Source: Prorocentrum cordatum | Taxonomy: Eukaryota; Sar; Dinophyceae; Prorocentrales; Prorocentraceae | Reading direction: 5' to 3' | Assembly (NCBI GenBank): GCA_963575745.1 | Contig: CAUYUJ010013803.1 | Coordinates: 391,775-438,306, forward strand | DNA: 46,532 nt | Shown: piece after piece, positions 1-10,024 of the stretch | Layout of the letters: the number at the start of each line of letters is the position of its first letter | How positions within the stretch are numbered: the stretch's first letter is position 1 | Notes under the pieces: generated by a model | What the model was told of the DNA's origin: nothing | Database searches by the model: none | What the model saw: only the letters and a program-made list of their open reading frames with translations | Translations under genes and position numbers: made by a program

Positions 1-967
1 GAGGGGGGCGAGGTGGGGGGCCGCCCCATGAGATGAGCGAGAGAGGCCACGGAGCCAGGAGAAGGAGGAGGGAGGGGGGTGATGAGAAAGACGACATATG
101 CGACTTACACTTAGGCTCATCTGCCCCGCATGGCGCATCAACTCGTTGGCATGGACAGTCCTCGAAGGCTCGGGGGCGCCACAAAGACCTGCAGAAGCAC
201 GGCATGGCATCGCATATCGAGAGTATACTGCAGGGTGAACCCAAGATGGCCGATCGCATGGCATCACATAGCATGTCAGTTGCTTCGCCCCGCGGTTCGC
301 TGTCGTCGCAAGCCCCCTTGCGATATATTCATGACGGCCTCGCCGAAGCGAGAATTCTAATGTTATCGTTCTCTCGTTCTATCTGTGACATCCCATCATC
401 ATCGCCCCTCCTCGTGGAGCCGACCATTTTTGGATGGTTGTTTGACCTGATTCTCCCCTCCCCCCTTTTCACCACTCTTGCGCGCCCTGGTTCGGCGCCG
501 CCCTAAACGCAAAGACGCGGCTAAGGGAAGACATGACCAATAGGGGCAACTGTTGGAGCCCACGGGCTTGAGGGAATGAATGAAGCAGACGGACTGCGGG
601 CGACCAGTCAGGATCAGAGTAGCAAATGCTGACCCCCCGCAGCATCTCGCTCCACACTCGCAATGTTTTTTCCTATGTCAGTGCAAGGCTGCGTCAACAG
701 CCTGGTAAGCGCATGGCTGGTAAACCCGTTCGCACGCAAAAGGGATGTGTCCGACATCAAAGCTTCGTGCTAGCCGACGGGGCAACAGCGCGACCTCCAC
801 CCTCATCCTCGCTCCTCCTTATACTATCCCCTGCTACTGCGCGGCAGCATATGACTGTAGCACTGCAGAGTGCTGGGGGTGCCCTGGATTAGAACTCGAG
901 ATATTGCAAAAGTGCGATGCAAAACACACCCCTCTGTAAACTAGCACCCGTGGCTGATGGATGCTGT
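1..967. other. 3' flank of the 718-aa gene, no gene seen
   Basis: I see no convincing gene here. Open frames on both strands are short, overlap one another and lack recognisable motifs or consistent GC3 codon use. There are no long simple repeats. Part of it is presumably the 3' untranslated region of the minus-strand gene that ends at 968. Confidence 0.5.
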
Positions 968-3124
968 TCAAGCCCTCTGCTGCTTCTTGACGCTCTGCTC
1001 GTGGATTGGCACCTCCTTAGCCTTGGGCTTGACGAGCATCTGGAGCTTCACATTGGGCCCGATGTCGGTTTTGTTGGTGAGCACTGGCAACATTAAGCCA
1101 CCGTGCGACACGTGGCTCGTAGCCATGTTGGCTTGCTTCTTATCGTAGGTTGGCGCGACCCACCAGTGTGCAGCCACCAACGCGGCTTCATCGAACAGGG
1201 TGCTGGTGTCATTGTCTTGCGGCTTAGATGCAGGCAACACAAAAAAGTGAACCTTGGTGTCTTTGTCAATTGCATGCTCGCCAAGTGAAATGCCAGACCC
1301 ATTGTTCTTCGCACTTATGTTGATGAATGGAACCACTGGGACCAAAATAAGCTGGCCCTGCTTGATGGCGCTAGTAGTCCACACCCCGTCTGGCTTCCGC
1401 CAGAACGCCAGCTTATGCTTGCCCACGTGCTTGGCATCCAGCTCAAGGAGAGCTCGGTACAACGCAGCCTTCTGCTTGTCGATGTACAGCTGTTGCGGGC
1501 GCTGCTGATCACCATCCATCTGTTTTGACAGCGCAGCCTTAGATATTGACCACTTCTGAAGAAGATCCTCAAATGTAATCTCAGCCGCATGTGGCTCTCG
1601 GCTCGGGTCGTGGTTAACAGCTTCGCGAAGCTTGACAGTCTGACCGATGCTGAAGATAGTATAAAGCATCTGGACTGCAACGTCCTTCTGGACTACAAAG
1701 CACCCCACCGAATACCCAGCCTTCTTGGCAATCCATGTCGGGTCCTTATGGTCGCTGCGCGTCGCCGTGCTGGATGCGCTCGGCTTCGCTTTGGCAGCGG
1801 CTGCAGCGCCGCTCGAGGCCGCGTGTTTAGACCACTCGTCGAACGTTACCATGTGACCCTTGAGGTCGCTGAGGCTGGTCAGAAATGAATTGCATATGTC
1901 GCCCCATTTAAAATCCTTGCCCTCCCGACCCATCTTCTCCTTACCTGTGAGCTTCAACGCAATCCTCACGAATAGCTGACCTAATGGCTGCAACGCCGCA
2001 TCGATGCCATCAAGCCCCCTTGCGATATCCATGGCTTCGCCAAGAATGCTTTCAGCAGTAATTGCTTCAGCCATCCTAGGCTTGCTAGCAACCTTTGTGA
2101 CGTCATTCTTCACAAGCAAGCGCGCCGCGCCGTCCTCAACCTTGTCACCCGTGAGGTTTGCAATTGCAAGTGCCACCCGAATCAAAGGATACATGTTGGT
2201 TTTCGATGCGAAAGCTGTGTTCGTAATCGATTCCCAGAAAGCTTGCCCCAACGTAGTGTTGCAACCAAATTGCTTTGCAACCGAGTCCATGAACGACACG
2301 AGAGGAGCGCCATCGCCACCTCCGAAATTCTCGACAAACTCAAGCAATGTCTTGCTGTACTTCGCGCTCGGTACGTTGAGCGAAACTACGTTCTCGATAG
2401 CCATGGCTTTCCAATCCGCAAGCTGGCGCATTCCTGGGTCGTTGGCAATCGCCGCCAACGTCATGCAGGTCTCCAGCTCTCCGACCTCCGTGCCGATGTG
2501 GTTCTGAGTATTTAAAGCCTTCTGGGCTACTGAGGCGAAGCCTGGGAACAGCTCGTCAATGATACTTGGGACCACCTCCCACGCCCAGCCTTTCTCAATC
2601 ATGGCTTTGAATTGTACATTCTGGGACAACTTCTGCACGTCAATCGCATCTGAATCAGCCGCCTGCAATGACTTCTCCGACGTCCTGCCCTGCACCCCTG
2701 CCAACTTGCAGAAAGCCGTGGTGTGTCCACACCCGACTGTAACGTACCGCTCGGAGCCATTAACTGGCGCTAGAAGCCCATCGGCTCTGTCCACCAGCGC
2801 CCTGTTCTTAGCAACGCGCTGCCAACGGAGGGGGGAGTTGACTCCAAGCTCGATGCAAACGGCATTTGATAGCTGGCGCATGTCGGCACCAGCTGCATGA
2901 ATCCGAGCTGCATTGCGATGCACATTGTGCGGGCTCAGAAGAAGCCCTCCACGGTTTGCACTGTGCGCGAGAAAAAATTTCGGCTCGATGCTGTTCATTG
3001 TGTACGCCAACTTGTGTGCCCGAAGGCAGGTCATCAGCATATCCATATGCTCGTTCGCCTTCATTTTTTTCAAATTCAGAATCTTCTGGAACTCCGTTTT
3101 GAAAGCTTCGGTAAGCTGAGACAT
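968..3124 (-). CDS. Orphan 718-aa protein, intronless
   Basis: An uninterrupted 718-codon frame with its own ATG, ending in TGA. An in-frame TAA lies 14 codons upstream of the ATG, so the frame is complete. I do not recognise the family. There is no signal peptide and no clear membrane span. The N-terminal part (about residues 1-430) looks like a soluble helical protein and contains GCGHTTAFCKLAG at about 131-143. An Ala/Ser/Lys linker lies at about 435-457 (SSGAAAAAKAKPSASSTA). A C-terminal part of about 260 residues follows, with Trp-rich FWRKPDGVW and AHWWVAPTYDKKQ and a basic tail. Codon third positions are visibly less G/C-biased than in the gene at 16346-16675, and there are no introns. 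Both would fit a retroposed, virus-derived or element-encoded gene, but no catalytic motif supports any of these. That it is coding is fairly sure; its function is unknown. Confidence 0.8.
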   Translation of the reverse strand: MSQLTEAFKTEFQKILNLKKMKANEHMDMLMTCLRAHKLAYTMNSIEPKFFLAHSANRGGLLLSPHNVHRNAARIHAAGADMRQLSNAVCIELGVNSPLRWQRVAKNRALVDRADGLLAPVNGSERYVTVGCGHTTAFCKLAGVQGRTSEKSLQAADSDAIDVQKLSQNVQFKAMIEKGWAWEVVPSIIDELFPGFASVAQKALNTQNHIGTEVGELETCMTLAAIANDPGMRQLADWKAMAIENVVSLNVPSAKYSKTLLEFVENFGGGDGAPLVSFMDSVAKQFGCNTTLGQAFWESITNTAFASKTNMYPLIRVALAIANLTGDKVEDGAARLLVKNDVTKVASKPRMAEAITAESILGEAMDIARGLDGIDAALQPLGQLFVRIALKLTGKEKMGREGKDFKWGDICNSFLTSLSDLKGHMVTFDEWSKHAASSGAAAAAKAKPSASSTATRSDHKDPTWIAKKAGYSVGCFVVQKDVAVQMLYTIFSIGQTVKLREAVNHDPSREPHAAEITFEDLLQKWSISKAALSKQMDGDQQRPQQLYIDKQKAALYRALLELDAKHVGKHKLAFWRKPDGVWTTSAIKQGQLILVPVVPFINISAKNNGSGISLGEHAIDKDTKVHFFVLPASKPQDNDTSTLFDEAALVAAHWWVAPTYDKKQANMATSHVSHGGLMLPVLTNKTDIGPNVKLQMLVKPKAKEVPIHEQSVKKQQRA

Positions 3125-3940
3125 AGCTGAAGAAAGCTGCTGGAAGCTATAGCGAATGCTTTAAGCCGCAAATCCTGCAACTACGGATGGCAAAATGCAA
3201 CTGCAAAATCACAAAATATATCTCGAAACCGTCGTGTCCGATGCTCATACCTCTCATCCACAGTTCAATGTTGAACATCTGCTCTGCATGCTGATGTTGA
3301 GTTCGCTGAGCTATCTCTAGGTAAAAATCACCGAGTTTTTCAGAGCCAGGTCGCCTACAAATGGGTTCGGGCATGTTCTTTGGATTCCCAGCATGAGCTG
3401 AGTTAGCAAAGGGAACATATGTTTGGTTAGCAACGGAAGATATGTTTGGTTCGAAAAAAATCAACGTTTGGTTTGCATCGGGAGCTATGTTGAACCGTGG
3501 AGATCTGCTTGTGTTGGGCCTTTGAGAAAAACGAGATCAACTTTTTTCTGAAAAAGTTTGTCATGTTATAACTATTCTGAGCATCATGTTATCCTATTCG
3601 AACACTTATGTTACCTTAACATAATGTGTTTGGACTTCAAATTTTGGAAAAAAACTATGTTAAACTAACATAAAAAGCTATGTTAACATGAGATAAATGA
3701 GTTATCAAAGTTATCACAGTTATCCAACATAAACCATAAACTGTTTAGCAACATGTAAACCTTTATACAGTTTATGTTGAACTACTAAAAGCCACGCTGG
3801 CTTTAGCTAAGTATGATAAACAAGCTCACTAGCTACAGCAGCTTGCTGCTGCTTTGTGAAAGGGTTGTATGGACGTTGTACCAACCTTAGCAACTCGCTA
3901 TAAAGCTCATAAGCTTTAACAAAGCCGACGTTCATCTCAG
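3125..3940. other. AT-rich upstream flank with TATGTT/AACATA motifs
   Basis: This is the only clearly AT-rich stretch of its size in the window and it lies just upstream of the 718-aa gene. Between about 3540 and 3790 the words ATGTTA, TATGTT and their complement AACATA recur in both orientations, giving several small potential hairpins. No gene is seen. It may include the 5' region or promoter of the minus-strand gene, but no defined promoter element can be named. Confidence 0.45.
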
Positions 3941-4086
3941 CAGAGGTCTGGACCCCTTCCCCGGGACCGGCTCTTCGTCCCGGGTCGTTTGTTGACGCTC
4001 CCGAGGCCCGGGGAGGGCCCCCGGAGGCCGAAGATAGCGCAAAAAACCTCCCGTCGTGATTCTTTCACGACGCCGGGAGGTCTGGG
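3941..4086 (-). mobile_element. Family A element, right arm missing
   Basis: Matches the family A body in reverse orientation, from the internal CCAGACCTCTG block to the terminal GGTCTGGG at 4079-4086. The A/T-looped hairpin of one arm is present (about 4050-4080). The other hairpin arm is absent, and the copy begins abruptly at CAGAGGTCTGG. Confidence 0.75.
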
Positions 4087-4507
4087 GAGGGCACGAATCG
4101 GGATGTCGGGTGGACGGGTGGCCTCTCCCCCCTCTCCCCCCCCTGTCGGACGGCAGCAGTGCCGCCCTGAGGTCCGGGGGGCCTCCGCGCTTTCCGCCTG
4201 CTGCCCGCGGCGCGTCCGGCGCGCGAGCCGGGGCGGCGGCGGGGGCAGGGGGCGCCCGATGGTGCGAAGCAACAAACCCAGACCTCCTCGCGTCGTGAAA
4301 AAATCACGACGGGAGGTTTTTCTCTATTTTCGGCCTCTCCCCCCTCTCCCCCCCCCTTCGGACGGCAGCAGTGTCGGGAGCGCGGGCCAGCCGGGCGCGG
4401 GCGGGTCCGGAGCGGCGCGCGCCCGGCGGCCGGCTCCGGCGGGGTGGCGACCCCACGGGTGCCAGGCCTGGCGGGGACGGGTGGCGGGCCACGGCCGCAT
4501 CCTGCGG
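4087..4507. repeat. GC-rich spacer with a duplicated segment
   Basis: A segment of about 40 bp made of C-rich tracts followed by GGACGGCAGCAGTG occurs at about 4121-4166 and again at about 4335-4376, so this spacer holds a local duplication. A family A end fragment lies between the two copies. No gene is seen. Confidence 0.5.
4277..4337 (+). mobile_element. Family A left-end fragment
   Basis: Starts with CCCAGACCTCCTCGCG, includes the complete left hairpin (GTCGTGA, A-loop, TCACGAC) and the following TTTTC block, and stops at TCGGCCTC. There the sequence changes to a C/T-rich tract. The break falls at the same internal point as in the copies near 8737 and 14198. Confidence 0.7.
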
Positions 4508-4699
4508 GGGCTCCTCCTCCTCCTCCTCCTCCTCCTCCTCCTCCTCCTCCTCCTCCTCCTCCTCCTCCTTCCTCCTCCTCCTCCTCCCTCCTCCCTCTCC
4601 CTCCTCCTCCCTCCCCTTCCTCCTCTCCTCCTCCTCCTCCTCCTCCTCCTCCTCCTCCTCCTCCTCCTCCTCCTCCTCCTCCTCCTCCTCCTCCTCCTA
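4508..4699. repeat. (CTC)n triplet tract
   Basis: About 190 bp of near-perfect CTC/CCT repeats with one imperfect interval at 4568-4630. The long Leu, Pro, Ser or Arg frames here are simple translations of the repeat. It abuts the left end of the family A element at 4701. Confidence 0.9.
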
Positions 4700-4700
4700 G

Positions 4701-4887
4701 CCCAGACCTCCCGGCGTCGTGGAAAAATCACGACGGGAGGTTTTTCCCTATGTTCGGCCTCCTGGGGGCCCTCCCCGGGCCTCGGGAGCGTCAGAAAACG
4801 ACCCAGGACGCAGAGCCGGCCCCGGGGAAGAGGTCCAGACCTCTGGGGGTCGACGCTGTGAAAAAGTCACGACGTCGGGGGTCTGGG
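4701..4887 (+). mobile_element. Family A element, full length
   Basis: 187 bp from CCCAGACC to GGTCTGGG with both hairpin arms. The left stem has a G-for-T change in the loop-proximal part (CGTGG). The flanking dinucleotides are AG and GG, so no target duplication can be shown. The left flank is a (CTC)n tract that may have expanded after insertion. Confidence 0.85.
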
Positions 4888-4947
4888 GGGGGCTCCGTCC
4901 CAGGGGGAGCCGGTCGCCGGAGCGAGCGGGGTTGGGAAGTGATCTTG

Positions 4948-5209
4948 CCCTGACTCCGGATGCGCCCTGCTGCGTGCGGGGAAGTTCGTAAGCAGGGCCT
5001 GGCATTTCCGCCTTGCTTGTCAAGCCCCGGTGATGCCAGTGTCCGCCCTGCTTTGCTGTGGCTGTTTCCGCCCTGCCTCTGTGGATTTCCGCCCGACTTC
5101 ATCTTGGGTGCAGAAATTTCCGCCCTCCTTTTTCGGTTTCTTTTAGGTGGATTTCCGACGCAATTTCTGGTTGGAAAATAGCCGAAGTAGGGCGGATCTG
5201 GAGTCAGGG
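4948..5209 (-). mobile_element. Family B element with TG target duplication
   Basis: A 262-bp element with inverted ends of roughly 28 bp. The left end begins CCCTGACTCCGGAT and the right end finishes ATCTGGAGTCAGGG. TG lies directly outside both ends (4946-4947 and 5210-5211). The interior holds about six spaced repeats of TTTCCGCCC (GGGCGGAAA on the other strand). A second copy of identical length lies at 13611-13872 in the opposite orientation. No coding capacity, so it is non-autonomous. The terminal CCC(A/T)GAC start and the 2-bp duplication resemble family A. Confidence 0.8.
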
Positions 5210-5303
5210 TGAGCAGGGGCCGACCGCCCTGGACGAGCCAGGACGTTTCGCCACTGCTTGAATTATCGGGATCCTTTCGGCGGCAGTGTGCAATTAGTTG
5301 GCT

Positions 5304-5341
5304 ATTATATATATATATATATATATACAACACAATTTTCC

Positions 5342-5382
<41 letters not shown>

Positions 5383-5541
5383 TATATATAATATATATCT
5401 ATATATATATATATATATATTTACACACTAGGCGGGCGCCGCGCGCTGTCGGGGCTCCTGCGGGTGCCTACGGCCGCTCGTCTGTGGGCGTGGACTGCAG
5501 GCTTGTGGAAAGGCCGAAACGAACAAACAAACAAACAAACA
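5304..5541. repeat. (TA)n blocks and (AAAC)n
   Basis: Three TA-rich blocks lie at about 5304-5330, 5345-5380 and 5388-5420. A short GC-rich spacer follows, then five AAAC-type units at about 5521-5541. These are simple sequence repeats with no coding value. Confidence 0.85.
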
Positions 5542-6810
5542 AAAGGAGCTTCCGTGCTGGCGGGTTGCGCTGGACGGACCCAGCCATCCGAGGCCGTGAT
5601 TTTGTCGCGACGCGGTCCCCCAGAGGCTTGTCGGCGTCACCCAAAGATACGAACACTATGTTAGCCAGTGTGGGCCCCAAACAGTGATTTCATGCTGTCT
5701 ACGCGGACTTGCTGCAGTCAACGTGGTGCTATCTAAGTAGTGCATTTCACTCTGCCGAACTTGAATTTGTCAACCCCACTGCTCGCACAATCATCCCGCC
5801 CACCAGCCCGCAACTTGGTTTGCAGAACCCCTTCGGCGGCGATTGCGAGGACTGCTTGGCGCTGGGTGGCACGTCGCTGCGGCCGCGTTAGCCCGCGCAG
5901 ACTTGCGTGCAGAACCGCCAGCTAGTCTGGCGCGACCAACGTGGCCGCGGTGATTACACCCTGACCGCTGGGGACTCCCCAGCGCGTTTCGAAGGCCGCG
6001 GTGACGCGTGGGCATTTCATTGCGAGTGGGTGTTTCGGGCGGGCACGGTATCATGGCGACGCCGACAAAGGCAGACACGTTGATGATTGTAGCGATATTG
6101 GTGAGGACGATGACGATGACGGCGGCAAGGCCAATGACGGCGCCGATGGTGATCACGCAAGCCGATGACGATGGTGTCCACAAATCGGTGATGAAGGTTT
6201 TGGAAGTATTTCGGCATGCGCGCGTGGCCGACAGGCGCGAATGGCTCACATGTCGCTATTTGATAAGGATCGTCCCCCCCCCCCCCTCAACACGCGTGCA
6301 AGGCGTCCGAGTGATTTCGACATGCGCGCGCGAGAGGAACGTTCGGTCGCATGTGATGAACATGTTGAACAACCAGTGCTTCCCTGAAGAATTCGCAAGA
6401 GCGCGCACGCAGACCTTTTAAACAAATCATGGTGCGAAACAGTGTGTTTCGTATGTACTCGGGGCGCTCGATTTCGAAGTCTTTGCGACGACTAAGGATG
6501 TTGACGGATTCTGGCATGCGCGCGACGACGCGCGTGTGCGCATGTCGGCCCAGCTGCTGCATGGGAGTTGTTCGAATTCGAGGACTTGTCATAAACGAGC
6601 GTACGCGCATAGCGCTTGCACGGGGTGGTGGTGGGGGGGGGTCGAATTTGGCCTTGCTGGGGTGGTATCAATTCACAGCTCGCATGAACGAGTGGGCAGA
6701 ATAATTTCAAACCGCGCGTCCCCAGGGTGGGATCGATCATCCTGGCATTGGGGTGCCGGTGGGTCCTAATTCGCTTTCAGAAAAAAAGAGAATCAACGCG
6801 GTGCAATCTA
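5542..6810. other. No convincing gene; weak membrane-like frame
   Basis: The only notable frame is on the minus strand (5791-6249). It would encode a hydrophobic stretch of about 45 residues including VITIGAVIGLAAVIVIVLTN. There is no start context or homolog I recognise, and the opposite strand is equally open. The motif GGCATGCGCGCG or close variants recurs near 6212, 6322 and 6512. A run of about 15 C lies at 6272-6287. Confidence 0.35.
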
Positions 6811-7100
6811 GGTGGTGCAACTAACGAACGAAATGCAATACATGTGGTGCAAAGCGATGCACAGCAACACAAAACGAGGACAAGTAATGCCAAGCAGTGC
6901 CAAACAACACCAAACAATGCGAACCTTTGCGAAGCAATGCGAAGCAATGCGGAACACTGCCGAACAACGCGATGCGAAACGATGCAGCTTAAAGTTGACG
7001 CAGAGCATTGCAGAAACAATGCGGAGCAACGCGAAGCAACTCAACGGAACGCCAAGCAGCGCGAAAAGCAACGCAGCACCGTGCAGAGCCATGCGAAGCC
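6811..7100. repeat. Degenerate GCAATGCGAA short tandem repeat
   Basis: The words GCAATGCGAA, GCAACACAAA and GCGAAGCAATG recur at a spacing of roughly 9-10 bp for almost 300 bp, too diverged to be a clean microsatellite. Frames on both strands stay open because of the periodicity. No gene inferred. Confidence 0.6.
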
Positions 7101-7263
7101 GCGACGAGGCGGCGCCGGGGCGGCGACGGCGACACCGCAGCTGCCCGACCGGCAATCAGGCCCAGACGACCAGAGGTTTGAAAGTTCGCTTCGAAAATCC
7201 AGATGTTTTCCCTGCATTCGATCATGGCGCGCTGGATGGTGCAATTCTCAGGGCCGAAGGCGC

Positions 7264-7277
7264 ACATACACGTACAC

Positions 7278-7314
<37 letters not shown>

Positions 7315-7516
7315 TACCTACCTACCTACCTACCTACCTACCTACCTACCTACATACATACACGCATCCATGCATACACACATACCGGTTTATATTCATA
7401 CATACATGCTTGCATACAAACATGCATACATACGTACAGACAGACATGCATGCATGCATGTGTGCATACAAACATACATGCGTACTTACATACATACATA
7501 TATACGTGCATACATA
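7264..7516. repeat. (ACATAC)n, (CTAC)n and (CATA)n blocks
   Basis: Three successive simple repeats: ACACAT hexamers (about 7264-7317), ACCT tetramers (about 7317-7352) and a diverged CATA/CATG tetramer region to about 7516. Non-coding. Confidence 0.9.
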
Positions 7517-7669
7517 GCTACGGCCGGCGTTTCGTACTGAGTCTTTGTCTGACGCTCCCGAAGCCCAGCCCGGTCCAATTTTTCTGGGGCGTCGGGTTTC
7601 TGGGTATATTACAAATCAATCATCAAGCCCATGCCCCATGCCACGCCGCCCCCGCCCTCTCGCCGACAG

Positions 7670-7804
7670 GAATCCAAGTGGGAGGCGGAGGGCGGCTGGC
7701 GGCCCGTCTCCCGGGAGCGGCAGCAGCTGCACCGCATGGAACGCGACGGCAGCATGGTCTCGCTGCTGAATTTGTTGGACCCCGGCTCCCAGGGGGGGGG
7801 CTGA
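7670..7804 (+). CDS. Candidate 3'-terminal exon, unknown protein
   Basis: A possible last exon of 44 codons ending in TGA at 7802-7804. It follows a pyrimidine-rich stretch and CAG, which would serve as splice acceptor (CTCTCGCCGACAG, then GAA). It would encode ESKWEAEGGWRPVSRERQQ, then LHRMERDGSMVSLLNLL and a Gly-rich end. Most codons end in G or C, and the peptide is mixed and unlike the surrounding repeat translations. No upstream exon can be joined to it, and it has no recognisable domain. It could be chance in GC-rich DNA. Confidence 0.3.
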   Translation, partial: ESKWEAEGGWRPVSRERQQLHRMERDGSMVSLLNLLDPGSQGGG

Positions 7805-8069
7805 TACTCTAGGCCTTCCAAATGGGGTCAGGGTACATGGGGTCGGAGGGTCGCGCCGCATTGCCGATGCAACGGCGATGCGGCTCGATGTGGAGCCCGA
7901 TTTTCTCCATCCTTGCCTCGCCGATGCATCTGCGATGTATCGGCGATGCGCCGCTATCCGCCGACCCCACCTTCCTAGACCCCAGGCGGGAGGGTTGGGG
8001 ACAGATGCCCAGACATGCTCGCGTCTCGAAGCGAAAAAACACGCCGCGGGGGAAGGGCGGGCGAACATG

Positions 8070-8239
8070 TACAGTCGGGGCGCTGAAGAAGGAACCCTTT
8101 TCGTTGGCGAGGGGTTCGGTGTTCCTCGATTGTTTTACAGTTCGCCTTGGGTTTGCCATGGGAAATCGAAGTTTAACTTATGGGGAAAAGGGGCCTCGCT
8201 CCTCATTCAGGGTTCCTCAGGTCAACGCCCCGATTGTGC
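8070..8239 (+). mobile_element. Family D TA-flanked element
   Basis: Starts TACAGTCGGGGCGCTGAAG and ends GCCCCGATTGTG, giving inverted ends with a left TA and a decayed right TG. The interior carries AAGGAAC and GTTCCTC words in both orientations and no coding capacity. The copy at 25857-26036 is the same element in reverse with TA at both ends. Terminal CAGTCGGG with TA duplication is consistent with a Tc1/mariner-type non-autonomous element (inference). Confidence 0.75.
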
Positions 8240-8428
8240 GGCCTCCAGGGGCCCTCGTTGGGCTCTGGGGCCGTCCGAAGACGACCCGGGATGAAAACTT
8301 GGCCCCATTGGCGGCGCGAGCAAAGTGGGTGGCGCGGGGGGGGGGCATTGGGAAGGCGGCGCGCTTCTTTGACGGCTGGGGTTTCCTCACAAGGGCCCGG
8401 AGGCTAGGCTTCCGAGGAGAAGGCTCCC

Positions 8429-8572
8429 TACAAGCAGCGAGGAGGAGGAGGACGATGAGGAGGCGGAGGAGGAGGAGGAGGAGGAGGAGGAAACGATGAG
8501 GGGGAGGAGGATCAGGAGGGAACGGAGGAGGAGGAGGAGGAGGAGGAGGAGGAGGAGGAGGAGGGCCTCGAA
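8429..8572. repeat. (GGA)n triplet tract
   Basis: GAGGAG-type repeats with a few interruptions. The Arg- and Glu-rich plus-strand frames and Leu/Pro/Ser minus-strand frames are repeat translations. Confidence 0.9.
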
Positions 8573-8692
8573 GGAGACCGCCCCCCTCGCGCCGTCCCCG
8601 TGCGCGCGCTGCCGCCAGCCCCGGGGCGAGGGTCGGGCCTTCCCCGGGGGATTGCGCAGTGCAAAGGGCCAAGGCCCAGAGATCCAGCGCAT

Positions 8693-8926
8693 TGGGAAAA
8701 ATCAGGGCGAAGGTTTCTCGCCGTTGTCGGCCTCCTCCTCCTCCTCCTCCTCCTCCTCCTCCTCCTCCTCCTCCTCCTCCTCCTCTTCCCTTGCCTCCTC
8801 CTCCTCCTCCTCCTCCTCCTCCTCCTCCTCCTCCTCCTCCTCATCTCCCCGGAGGCCCGCGCCGGGCCTGGGGAGCGTCAGACATCGGCTCAGGACGTTA
8901 AGCCGGTCCTGGGGAAGGGGCCGAGA
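8693..8926 (+). mobile_element. Diverged family A copy split by a (CTC)n tract
   Basis: The left part (8693-8737) resembles the hairpin and TTTCTCGCCGTTGTCGGCCTC block. The right part (8846-8926) resembles the GGGCCT-GGAGCGTCA to CCGGTCCTGGGGAAGG block. Between them a (CTC)n tract (8732-8843) replaces the C/G-rich centre, as if the triplet expanded inside the element. Both termini are decayed. Confidence 0.55.
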
Positions 8927-8928
8927 CT

Positions 8929-9114
8929 CCCAGACCCCCGACGTCGTGATTTTTTCACAACGTCGACCCCCAGAAGTCTGGACCCTTTCCCCGGGACCGG
9001 TTTTGCATCCTGAGTCGTTTTTTGACGCTCCCGAGGCCCGGCGAGGGCCCCCGGAGGCCGAAGATAGCGAAAAACCTCCCGTCGTGATTTTTTCGCGACG
9101 CGAGGAGGTCTGGG
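8929..9114 (-). mobile_element. Family A element, full length
   Basis: 186 bp, reverse orientation, CCCAGACC at 8929 and GGTCTGGG ending at 9114. Both hairpins are present, each with a T-loop on this strand. Flanks are CT and CA, so no clean duplication. It begins 2 bp after the diverged copy ending at 8926, which suggests insertion beside an older element. Confidence 0.85.
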
Positions 9115-9237
9115 CAGGGGGATCCCTGGGGGCGTCGCGGCGCCTCCGCCGCTCGTGTCTGCTCTGGCCCTCGCCGCGTTGCTGTTTCGGGCCCCCGTCG
9201 GTCGCCCCCGTCGCCGCGCGCGAGGGCGTGAAGGTTG

Positions 9238-9670
9238 AGGAGGAGGAGGAGGAGGAGGAGGAGGAGGAGGAGGAGGGGGAGGAGGAGGAAGATGAGGGGG
9301 GGAGGGGGAGAAGAGGAGGAAGAGGAGGAGGAGGAGGAGGAGGAAGAAGGAGGGGGAGGAGAAGGTTGGCGCCGGACTGACTCGCCCGCGTCAGCGCTGG
9401 AGCAAGCCGTCGCAGTGTCTGGATAGGGGACCCGCCACTCCACGCCACGCCTCCCCGCCCCCCTCCTCCTCCTCCTCCTCCTCCTCCTCCTCCTCCTCTC
9501 CTCCTGCTCCTCCTCCTCCTCCTCCTCCTCCCTCCTCCTCCTCCTCCTCCTCCTCCTCCTCCTCCTCCTCCTCCTCCTCCTCCTCCCTCCTCCTCCTCTC
9601 CTCGTCCCCCTCCTCCTCGCCCTTCGGCTCCCCCCCCCCCCCTCCCCCCTCCCCCCCCCCCCCCCTCCCC
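9238..9670. repeat. (GGA)n then (CTC)n tracts in inverted arrangement
   Basis: A purine-rich (GGA)n tract at about 9238-9362 is followed by a (CTC)n tract at about 9463-9600 and C-runs to about 9667. The two tracts are reverse complements, so this 430-bp region could form a long imperfect cruciform with a roughly 100-bp loop. The frames covering it are repeat translations. Confidence 0.85.
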
Positions 9671-9684
9671 GAAGCCCTTGCGGG

Positions 9685-9828
9685 GACGCGCCCCTCCGCG
9701 GGAGGTCCAGCGAGCAGCGGTAGCGCTGACCCCCGCGGGCCAGGGCAATGATCACGACTGGTGTTGGTTCGCTGTTCATCGGCCTTGCTATGACGCGCCC
9801 CTCCGCGGGAGGTCCAGCGAGCAGCGGT
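9685..9828 (+). repeat. 37-bp direct repeat pair
   Basis: A segment of about 37 bp beginning GACGCGCCCCTCCGCGG and ending CCAGCGAGCAGCGGT occurs at 9685-9721 and again at 9792-9828. The second copy directly precedes a family A end at 9831. The intervening GGGCCAGG-to-ATCACGACTGG sequence resembles a decayed family A left arm, so this may be a tandem duplication that included the element start. Confidence 0.6.
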
Positions 9829-9830
9829 GG

Positions 9831-10020
9831 CCCAGACCCCCCGCGGGCCAGGACGAAGATCGCGACGGGTGTTTGTTCGCTGCTTTTGTTTGGCCTCGGG
9901 GTGCCCTCGCCGGGCCTCGGGGCCGTCAAGCGACGGCTCGGGATGGCACAGCGGTCCCAGGGGAGGGGGTCGAGGCCTGGTGGGGTCGACGTTGTGAAAA
10001 ATCATGACGGCGCAGGTCTG
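9831..10020 (+). mobile_element. Family A element, diverged
   Basis: Starts CCCAGACCCCCCGCGGG and ends in a right hairpin (GACGTTGTGA, A-loop, TCATGACG) followed by CAGGTCTGTCT instead of GGTCTGGG. The left hairpin has lost most pairing. It stands head-to-tail with the copy at 10025, which ends in the same unusual GGTCTGTCT, suggesting the pair arose by tandem duplication. Confidence 0.65.
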
Positions 10021-10024
10021 TCTC

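Noticed and set aside
4701-4887. Target duplication for the copies at 4701, 8929, 11060 and 45766
   Set aside because: Flanking dinucleotides differ (AG/GG, CT/CA, TA/GC, CG/AG-type), so these were not counted as support.
5791-6249. Minus-strand membrane-like frame
   Set aside because: One hydrophobic stretch but no start context, homolog or splice signals, and the opposite strand is equally open.
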